From assembly GCA_903813345.2 (NCBI GenBank), contig CAIIXF020000173.1, positions 1 through 25,000 on the forward strand: a DNA stretch of 25,000 nucleotides, read 5' to 3'. The notes under the pieces were generated by a model. That model was given only the letters and a program-made list of their open reading frames with translations, had not been told where the DNA came from and searched no databases. Positions 18,530 to 25,000 of this stretch are shown here, one piece after another; positions within the stretch are counted from its first letter, which is position 1; every line of letters starts with the position of its first letter. The translations under genes and the position numbers were made by a program. Source of the stretch: Owenia fusiformis. Lineage: Eukaryota; Annelida; Polychaeta; Sabellida; Oweniidae.

Positions 18530-18785
18530 ATACTTCAAGAAAAACCAGAGATTGCCGAAGATTGCCGAAGCTTTTCTTCGCAAACGAAGTTGGCCGAGGC
18601 ATGGGCTTTCAATTAGTTGAAAGCCCATGGCCGAGGGTACCACGAATGTGAAGAGGACGCCTCTAATTGGTCAAAAATAGAGGCTCGGCATTCTCCGTCA
18701 GATTGAATAGGCAAAATTCGGTTGTATGGCTTACCTTCGGTTGTATGGCTTACCTTCGGCTGCATGGCCCAACCTCGATTGATTG
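18530..18785. repeat. Compound repeat: GCCGAAG repeats, 13-bp hairpin, 19-bp tandem
   Basis: ATTGCCGAAG occurs twice in a row near 18,553. CATGGGCTTTCAA (18600-18612) and TTGAAAGCCCATG (18617-18629) form a perfect stem with a 4-base loop, flanked on both sides by GGCCGAGG. TTCGGTTGTATGGCTTACC is repeated at 18717 and 18736 with a diverged third copy at 18755. Confidence 0.75.
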
Positions 18786-18843
18786 GAAAAGATGCTGTCC
18801 CACTTCAGTACCCAGTGATTTGCGCGCGCACGCATAAATGTGA

Positions 18844-19200
18844 TTATATTATTACCCATTTACTGTAGGCTATTAAGCACAGTGACCTGCAGAGGGCACT
18901 ATCACAAACAAGTGCTGCACGAACCGATAAATTCTCGGGTATTGTAACGCCCTTGCACAGATCAATAGAGTTTGTCATGTGCTCAATCCAAGCTCCTTTC
19001 ATACATTGAAATGTCCATGTCGATGTTGCCATAAGGAATTCTCCCAACTGATCTCTGTTTTTGATATTCTTTAGCTCATCAATAGTTTGGTGATTGTGTC
19101 ATTGTGAATTGAAACTTCCCAACCTGGTGGTGCTTCACGTGCAACAAGCCGACTTAAGCCTACATTAGATGATGCAGAGACATATAAATGTTTGCTAAAA
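18844..19200 (-). pseudogene. Unidentified, broken minus-strand coding-like segment
   Basis: From about 19,200 one frame reads SASSNVGLSRLVAREAPPGW EVSIHNDTITK before a stop; a second frame continues about 19,080-18,844 as DELKNIKNRDQLGEFLMATS and on to VTIPENLSVRAALVCDSALC. The amino-acid make-up looks protein-like in both parts, joined by one frameshift. I do not recognise the family. No splice sites were found that would join them. It could be chance or a decayed element ORF. Confidence 0.22.
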
Positions 19201-19461
19201 CATAAAACTATTGACAAAAAAACAAAAAGTTGATATGTAAATTAATCTTTCTTTTTTTGATGCCAAGGGATACAATAGGTCTTTTCTATCTCTTTCTGAA
19301 AAGAAAAGACAAGTATAGTCATTTGCTAAACATATCTACTCTGGTACCACAGCGTTTCCAGTTCTGATGTTAACCAGATCGCAGCGTTTCTTGAATATGA
19401 GAATGCCATCATTTAAAGACTGGATTTTCAGTCATCAAATCATAATTACGATAATTAGAAA

Positions 19462-19941
19462 ATGAAAGGTCCAGGAATTATCGAGGACATTTTAGAAAAT
19501 AGTGACACTGAGGAGCTTGAGATAGTGGCCACATTGGCTAAACATGATGGAACAAGTTACCTGGAAGTGCGAAATCACACTCCACTAGAGGAGAATGTTT
19601 GCCACATCTCTGGAGAAGCCAAGGAACAAGAGTATGAGAGTTCATCTGTGGAAGAGTTGAAACCGATCCCACCTTTACCGGACTTTCTTCGAGGGTTATT
19701 TGATCGTAGTTGTAGTGGTCTGAACCAAGATCAAAGTGATCAGCTTCAAGGTTTTTTGTGCAGGAATATGGATATTTTTGCCAAGGATGACGAAGATCTC
19801 GGCAAGACTAATTTGACCAAGCATACTATTAACACGGGAGAAACTCCTCCCATTAAACAGAGGTATAGAATGTTACCCAAGTGTAGACAAGAGGAAGTCG
19901 ATAAATTGATAGGAGACATACTAAAAAGGGGCTTACTGTAA
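19462..19941 (+). pseudogene. pol: Retrotransposon pol fragment: segment leading into reverse transcriptase
   Basis: 159 codons. The second half carries the signature leading into gypsy reverse transcriptases: NLTKHTINTGETPPIKQRYR, then a QEEVDKLIGDILKRG helix. The ATG at 19462 is just the first one in an open stretch and probably not a native start, since protease should precede. The frame ends at TAA 19939-19941 through a one-base loss; the following IEPSQSPWASP motif is in the next frame. Confidence 0.85.
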
Positions 19942-22025
19942 TTGAACCCTCTCAGAGTCCTTGGGCATCGCCCATAGTCCTAGTAAGGAAAAGGGATGGG
20001 TCCTGGAGGTTCTGTGTCGACTACAGGAAACTCAATGATGCAACAAAAAAAGATGCTTTTCCCATCCCAAGGATTGATGACACTTTGGATAGGATGAGTG
20101 GTTCAAAATATTTCAGTACCTTGGATCTAGCAAGTGGATATTGGCAGGTGTCTTTAGACCCTGATGCCCGGGAGAAATCGGCCTTCATTGTAAGGGGTGG
20201 CTTATTTCAGTGGACCGTCATGCCTTTTGGGATGTCCAATGGCCCATCTACGTTTTGTCGATTGATGGAACAAGTCCTGGGTGGTCTTAGTAACAATGGA
20301 TCACTTGTGTACTTAGATGATGTCATCACCTTCGCTCCTAATTTCGAACTATCCCTGACGCGTCTAGAGCAGGTTTTTGAGCGTTTACGTCAGGCTAATT
20401 TGAAGTTGAAACCTGCAAAGTGCCTGTTATTCCAGAATCAGGTGAACTATCTGGGACACGTAGTTTCCGAGAGGGGACTTGCACCAGACCCAAAGAAAAT
20501 TGACTGGATTAGAAATTATCCTACTCCTAGGACCATGAGGCACATCCGCCAATTCCTGGGAGGGGCTTCTTATTATCGTCGCCACATAGAGAATTTTGCC
20601 AATATAGCCGGCCCCTTTCATGATCTTACACGCAAGAACCAAAGATATCGATGGAATCAAAAAGCAGAGGAAGCTTTTCTGACCTTGAAGGAAAAACTGA
20701 CAACAGCTCCCATTCTGGCATTCCCTATGGATGATTGCCCTTACATCCTGGATACTGACGCTAGCTATGAATCTTTAGGCGCTGTCCTATCTCAAATACA
20801 GGACAATGAAGAGCGGGTGATATACTCTGCTAGCCATCAACTCAGTGCACAGGAGCGTAATTATTGCGTGACGAGGAAGGAACTTTTAGCAGTAGTGCAC
20901 AATGTCAAGTATTTCTGCCAATATCTCTATGGGGTTCAATTTACCATCCGGAGTGATCATGGGTCACTTAGATGGTTGACCAACTTTAAAAACCCAGAAG
21001 GACAACTTGCAAGAGGGATACAGATCCTTCAAGAATATGATTATCGTTTAGAGTATCGACCAGGAAACAAGCATGCTAATGCTGATGTTATGTCTAGACG
21101 ACCAGAGCCATGTACACAATGTACTCATTGTTATGAGGTCACGGGTGAAGCAGGTGATGACGATTTTGAATTGGATGTTATCTCTGTTGAGCCAACCTGG
21201 GATCTGGAAGCTATTGCAAAAGCTCAACGGGAGGATGTAGAGTTGATGCCTATTATAAAGGCTTTGGAGGAGTCCAGTAAGAAGCCCATCTGGGAATCAG
21301 TCAGTTATGACTCACCTGCCACAAAACACTACTGGTATTTGTGGAACTCTTTGGAAATTAAAAGTGAGATTGTATGTAGTCGCTGGGAAGATGCCAGTGG
21401 CAAATTAGTGCAGTTGCAAATACTAGTCCCCTCATCTATGAAGACAACTATTCTTAACATGTGTCATAGTAACAATGTGGCAGGACATTTTGGTGTTCGG
21501 AGGACATATTTAAAATGTCGTCAACGCTTTTATTGGTATGAGCAAAAGGTGGATATCCGAGCCACTGTTTGTACTTGTCGTATTTGTGGCGCCCGAAGAA
21601 AGCCATTACGTGCAAGGAAAGCTCCACTTCAATTACAAGGGGTGAGTGGGCCAATGGAGAGGTATGCTGTTGACATACTTGGTCCTTTTCCCGAAACCCC
21701 AAGGGGAAGCAAAGTCATTATGGTTTGTGCTGATTACTTTTCGAAGTGGGTAGAGGCTTACCCATTGCCCAATCAGGAGGCCATAACGGTGGCAGATAAG
21801 CTCGTGAGTGAGGTTGTTTGTCATTTTAGGGCCCAGTCCGAATTACATTCCGACCAAGGCCGTAACTTCGAGTCTAAAGTTTTCCAGCAAGTCTGCTCTG
21901 TAATGGGAATTCACAGCCACGGACTACACCTTTCCACCCTCAGAGCAATGGGATGGTGGAGAGATACCACCGTACTCTCCTTGATAGTATTGCAAAGCTG
22001 TTGGAACCGGAGCTCAACAATATGA
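19941..22025 (+). pseudogene. pol: Retrotransposon pol fragment: reverse transcriptase, RNase H, integrase
   Basis: Open from ATT 19941 in the frame of the ATG at 20085. Reverse transcriptase: SPWASPIVLVRKRDGSWRFC, the TLDLASGYWQV block with its catalytic Asp, MPFGMSNGPSTF, and YLDD at 20310-20321. RNase H: TDAS with catalytic Asp at 20757, TRKELLAVV, RSDHGSL, and HANADVMSRRP. Integrase: His at 21465 and 21486 and the CRIC pair (21576, 21585) form the zinc finger; the first core Asp is in AVDILGPF (21672) and the second in HSDQG (21852). At about 21,919 one base is missing, so the last 35 codons are out of frame. Confidence 0.93.
21920..22020 (+). pseudogene. pol: Integrase core continuation in a shifted frame
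   Basis: From CGG 21920 the frame reads RTTPFHPQSNGMVERYHRTL, holding the catalytic Glu (GAG 21959-21961). Allowing for the missing base, the distance from the second Asp is 35 residues, as expected for D,D-35-E. Around 22,017 another base is missing and the frame shifts again. Confidence 0.85.
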
Positions 22026-22845
22026 TTGGGATTTGCAAATCCCATTGGCTCTGATGGCCTATAGAACATCCCCACATGAGGCAACAGGAGAGACTCCTGC
22101 CATGGTCATGTTTGGAAGGGAGTTAAACGTGCCCTTAGATTTGATTGTTGACACTCCAAAAGAGAACTTAGAAGAAACCGATTACGTTACTGATCTTAGA
22201 CAGGGATTGAAGGCTGCCCACGCTAGAGCCAGATTGGTCTTGAAGAAGGCGGCAGTTCGTCAGAAGACTGCATATGACAGACGAGTTGGTGGCAAAGGAT
22301 ACAATATGGGAGACCCTGTCTGGTATTCAAATAATAATTAAAAGCGAGTTGAGTCTCCCAAGCTACAGAGTAGATGGATAGGACCCTTCCAGGTGTTGAA
22401 GAAACTATCTGACGTCACCTATCGGATTTTAGAGTGGGGTAGGAAGAAACCAAAGGTTGTTCACTTTGATCAGTTAAAACCGTACGAGAGTACTCTTCCA
22501 AAAGATTGGAAGATACCCCAGGAGAAAGAAACTGAGGATCCATTGAAGGTAAGTGAAACTGAGATGTCTCCTACAATACCCAAGGATCCACTGGAGGCGA
22601 ATGAAACGGAGATGGGTCCTACAATAACAGAGCATCAACTTGGGACCAAGGACAGAGATTTGTCCTCTACGCTACCTGGAGGTTCATTTCAACCTGAAGA
22701 TAACCCAATGAATACTGTATTTCCTGACAATCCAACAAAGATGAAAGAAGTTGATGTCCCTCCTACAATACCAGAAAATTCAGTGAAGAATGAGAAATTG
22801 GTTCAGAAGGAGGAGCCTGTAAGAACCTCTGGAGTTGAAGAATGA
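22018..22845 (+). pseudogene. pol: Integrase C-terminus, GPF module and repetitive tail
   Basis: From CAA 22018: QYDWDLQIPLALMAYRTSPH, then TPAMVMFGREL, both standard for gypsy integrases. A TAA at 22339-22341 interrupts the frame after DPVWYSNNN; it resumes with SPKLQSRWIGPFQVLKKLS (the GPF module, GPF at 22381-22389) and VVHFDQLKPY. Past that point the tail is unusual: acidic and Pro-rich, with a recurring ETEM.PTI-type motif (about 22,556-22,770). A one-base shift near 22,826 moves the reading to the next frame. Confidence 0.85.
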
Positions 22846-23290
22846 GGAAAGAATAGGACACACTAAGATGTACAAATCACTGAAGCTGAATGAGGAACCC
22901 ATGCAGGACGACCAACAATATGTACCCCTCGTGCCAGGAATAGAAGATTCTACTGACGTGAAGAAGCAAAAATCTGCCCGGACGGATGAACCACTGGAGT
23001 TGAAGAATGAGGAAAGAGGAGGACTCTCTAAGATGTACAAATCACTGAAGCTGAATGAGGAACCAATGCAGGACAACCAACCATGTGTACCCCCATCACT
23101 AGGAATAGGGTATCCTACTGAAGTGAAGGATGAGGGGAATGGAGAATTTCCTATGATGTCCAACCCCAAGAAGAAACCCAAGGTTCCTGCTGACAATGGT
23201 CCTGGTAGGTCGGGTAGGAGGTTAAGAAAACCTCCACAATACTTAACTGACTATGACCTTACAACAGACTCTCTTTGTACTTTCAGGTTA
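22826..23290 (+). pseudogene. Duplicated C-terminal extension of pol
   Basis: A coding unit of about 165 bp occurs twice: LELKNEER-(I/G)-G then KMYKSLKLNEEPMQD (about 22,829-22,910 and 22,996-23,076), followed in each by a V-P..GI linker. After the second copy comes GPGRSGRRLRKPPQYLTDYD (about 23,200-23,260), the basic Pro motif with which many gypsy Pol proteins end. The frame then stays open into the RS-rich ORF below. Confidence 0.75.
23281..23286 (+). promoter_or_regulatory. Candidate 3' splice site before the third ORF
   Basis: A pyrimidine-rich run (CTCTCTTTGTACTTTCAG) ends at AG 23285-23286, and the next ATG is 8 nt further at 23294. This is the arrangement of a spliced subgenomic mRNA for a downstream ORF. 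The donor would lie upstream, outside the truncated element. Confidence 0.4.
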
Positions 23291-23293
23291 GAT

Positions 23294-23578
23294 ATGCCTA
23301 GAGGGAGAAGTGATTACAGAGGTCAGTGGGGCCGAAATAGATGGGATGAGCCAAGAAGATATGACTGTCGTAGAGAAAGAAGCCGAAGCAGAGAGAGACC
23401 TAGCAAATGGGGAAGATGGGATGATAGGTCCTCAAGCAGAGAGACCATTGGATTACTACAAGAGGAGAGACACAGACAAAGTGCTCCGCCTAGAGTTTAC
23501 TCCCCACCTCGTGACAAAAGAGCACGCTCTCCAAAAGTTCGCAAAGATTCAGCTTCTGGTTCCAAGTGGACTCAGTGA
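23294..23578 (+). CDS. Retrotransposon third ORF, RS/RG-rich N-terminal part
   Basis: ATG 23294 (MPRGRSDYRGQWGRNRWDEP) opens about 94 codons to TGA 23576-23578. Arg, Ser, Glu and Trp dominate: RRERSRSRERPSKWGRWDD and SPPRDKRARSPKV are RS and RG-type tracts like those of splicing and other RNA-binding proteins. There is no zinc knuckle, signal peptide or membrane segment. It lies where envelope genes lie in errantiviruses but does not resemble one. A frameshift near 23,566 probably joins it to the next ORF. Function unknown; RNA binding or nuclear targeting is inference. Confidence 0.5.
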   Translation: MPRGRSDYRGQWGRNRWDEPRRYDCRRERSRSRERPSKWGRWDDRSSSRETIGLLQEERHRQSAPPRVYSPPRDKRARSPKVRKDSASGSKWTQ

Positions 23579-24405
23579 AACAGACTGCTCAAGCCACATC
23601 TGTGGCTAAAACCTTAGTGGACCTAATAGGCCAGTTGACCAAACCACCCGTGTCAGCATCTCAAACTTTGGCTGACTTGAAGGATTTCGATTCTCCTAGT
23701 ATATCCAAGCCAGCTGAGGGTACTAACCCCACTCCCTCTAAGAAAACCAGTGAGAGAAGTGCACACGTGAATGAAGTTGACCTAACTACAACCACTCAGG
23801 ACTCTCGTGTAATAATTATCCCTGAAGAGCTGACCGTCCCAACCAAATCTAGCGTTAAAGAACCCTTGTGGGGCAAGGCCGAGCTGAAGAATAATACATC
23901 TCAGAACTGGGGTTTGGGAAGGACCTTCAAGTCGAAGAAATTTGTCAACACAAGTAGTTCTACTGACACCAGCAGTTCTGATACAGAGGACTACTCAGGA
24001 AGTGAGGAAAAGAAAAGACTTGATTCCAAGAGATCAACATCCAGAAAAACGCCTGACAAAAATTTGATTGGGAAAAGTTCAGAGAAAAAGGGTTCAGATA
24101 AACCAGAGAAAAAGAGTTCAGAAAAGAAGAGTTCGATACCAGAGAAGACTCTACCTAGTGTAGGTAAAGTCTCCGAGAAAAGATTGTCTGCAAAACAGCC
24201 AGAAAAGAAAAATGTGTGTTCTACGAAGCCAAAAGTTCCAGAAAATCCCTTGCCAAGTAAATCCGATAAAACAAAGGAGAAACTGCCTGAAAAGAGAGCG
24301 AAGGAATCTGCACCCAGAGTGGAGAAGCCGGGTGTAATAGAAAGCAAGGAACCAAAGGTAGTTCTGAAGAGGGTTGATGAGGGTCCAATTATTATTATTA
24401 TATAA
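23566..24405 (+). CDS. Retrotransposon third ORF, Ser/Lys/Glu-rich C-terminal part
   Basis: 279 codons in the frame after the RS-rich ORF, overlapping its end by 13 nt. It opens VDSVKQTAQATSVAKTLVDL with a short amphipathic stretch, then a Ser/Thr/Pro region, SSSTDTSSSDTEDYSGSEE (CK2-like acidic Ser run), then repeated SEKK/PEKK units (about 24,075-24,330). It ends in five Ile codons at an ATT repeat. Low complexity throughout; I recognise no family. Intact for 840 bp despite repeats, while pol is broken. Confidence 0.5.
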   Translation: MDSVKQTAQATSVAKTLVDLIGQLTKPPVSASQTLADLKDFDSPSISKPAEGTNPTPSKKTSERSAHVNEVDLTTTTQDSRVIIIPEELTVPTKSSVKEPLWGKAELKNNTSQNWGLGRTFKSKKFVNTSSSTDTSSSDTEDYSGSEEKKRLDSKRSTSRKTPDKNLIGKSSEKKGSDKPEKKSSEKKSSIPEKTLPSVGKVSEKRLSAKQPEKKNVCSTKPKVPENPLPSKSDKTKEKLPEKRAKESAPRVEKPGVIESKEPKVVLKRVDEGPIIIII

Positions 24406-25000
24406 AGATGGAAGTATGCTTTCGATATTTTGCCAGAAATGGCGACATTTTGGAGGATCAAACATTAATTAGCAGATATTCCAACCTACATATTTAAAGG
24501 GAAAGTAACATGATTAAACGGGAGACTTATTGACCACAGACCATTATAATTGTGAAGATGAACAGTACACATTAAAATCGAAGGAATACATATTAATCTA
24601 CCAATGCACGCCAGACATGATGTAAACAATGAAAACATTACAATCTCTATGATCATACGCATACAATTCAGCAACAGAGACAATCTCTATGTATAATTAT
24701 TTTACCGTGATTGGGATAGAAACAATATTATTTTAGTAGATGTGCAAACAAAAGACACAACAATACATGTGCAACAGACACTTGGGTTATGACATTATAT
24801 GCGTCATCATAGATTTTCTTCCAGTAAAGCTGCATGCCAAAGACACTTATTTTATCGGCACAAAGATGCAAGATTCACTTATATTATTATCGACATGTGC
24901 GTGATACAGATATAAACAACGTATATGTATAATTATTTTATCGTGATTGGGATAGAGACTAATATTATTTTAGAAGATGTGCAAACAAAAGACACAATAC
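24406..25000. other. AT-rich region after the retroelement; possible start of its 3' LTR
   Basis: No gene. AAAGGGAAAG at about 24,496 is the only short polypurine run near the ORF end and might be the polypurine tract, but no TG..CA repeat could be defined. The right half contains a spaced direct repeat, listed separately. Confidence 0.3.
24688..25000. repeat. Direct repeat of ~78 bp, period 236 bp, cut by window end
   Basis: Copy 1 at 24688-24766 and copy 2 at 24924-25000: TATGTATAATTATTTTA, CCGTGATTGGGATAGA or TCGTGATTGGGATAGA, TATTATTTTAG, then AGATGTGCAAACAAAAGACA. They differ by a few substitutions and one 3-bp gap. Copy 2 runs to the last base, so the repeat may continue. Confidence 0.85.

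Larger units (their letters stand above)
18428..19461. other. Intergenic region between tRNA and retroelement
   Basis: First an AT-rich stretch (to about 18,500), then a compound repeat region (18,530-18,790), then about 660 bp with traces of minus-strand coding sequence (18,844-19,200, listed separately). I searched for an LTR, primer-binding site or gag/protease motif upstream of 19,462 and saw none. Confidence 0.5.
19462..24405 (+). mobile_element. Ty3/gypsy-type LTR retrotransposon, 5'-truncated and frameshifted
   Basis: The plus-strand order is RT leader, reverse transcriptase, RNase H, integrase zinc finger, integrase core, GPF module, repetitive C-terminal extension, then a separate basic/RS-type reading frame. 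RT-RH-IN order and GPF module place it in Ty3/gypsy (Metaviridae-like). I found at least four single-base frameshifts and one in-frame stop, so this copy is inactive. Gag, protease, primer-binding site and both LTRs are not visible; the 3' LTR could lie in or beyond 24,406-25,000. Confidence 0.88.

Noticed and set aside
23294-24405. Third ORF as an envelope gene
   Set aside because: No signal peptide, no hydrophobic membrane segment and no cysteine pattern; composition is RS- and Lys/Glu-rich.
22780-24461. Minus-strand ORFs of 104-156 codons
   Set aside because: Antisense shadows of the repetitive retroelement tail and the Lys-rich third ORF (Phe/Ser-rich mirror translation).

Overview
This is eukaryotic nuclear DNA: AT-rich, intron-rich and full of small mobile elements. 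It looks like a marine invertebrate; the repeat types (short hairpin elements, mariner and LINE relics, Ty3/gypsy) fit molluscs, brachiopods, hemichordates or similar. I cannot name the phylum from the sequence.

Region 1 (1-18,110, minus strand) is the 5' part of one large gene, an orthologue of SUCO (SUN domain-containing ossification factor, the animal relative of yeast Slp1). I reconstructed eleven coding exons from splice sites and reading frame: a signal-peptide exon at 17,900-17,952, then 13,277-13,343, 11,165-11,377, 6,688-6,809, 5,601-6,133, 4,250-4,409, 3,328-3,435, 2,510-2,689, 1,894-2,063, 1,333-1,530 and 74-1,028. Every junction keeps the frame, giving 919 codons plus two bases. 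The 3' part (rest of the coiled coil, membrane segment, C-terminus) lies beyond the left edge. A perfect NRF-1-type site lies about 110 bp upstream of the start codon.

The introns carry nearly all other structure up to 17.9 kb: a 54-bp and a 62-bp tandem array, each just upstream of a 3' splice site; a 188-bp MITE with perfect 16-bp ends; several long hairpin elements, some sharing ATTATCCTA ends; a dead Tc1/mariner transposase tail with its terminal repeat; a dead LINE C-terminus; a cluster of seven AGGTCA half-sites; and a CpG-rich, TATA-containing promoter-like block inside intron 1.

Region 2 (18,344-18,415, plus strand) is an intact tRNA-Asp(GTC), followed by Pol III terminator T-runs and about 1 kb of repeats and unrecognised sequence.

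Region 3 (19,462-24,405, plus strand) is a 5'-truncated, frameshifted Ty3/gypsy-type LTR retrotransposon. It has reverse transcriptase, RNase H and integrase, then an unusual C-terminal extension with internal duplications, and a third reading frame that begins just after a good 3' splice site and encodes an RS-rich, then Lys/Ser/Glu-rich protein with no membrane segment. Gag, protease and the LTRs were not found. The last 600 bp holds two copies of a ~78-bp sequence 236 bp apart.

The least familiar item is the RS-type third ORF of the retrotransposon. The most solid result is the SUCO gene model.
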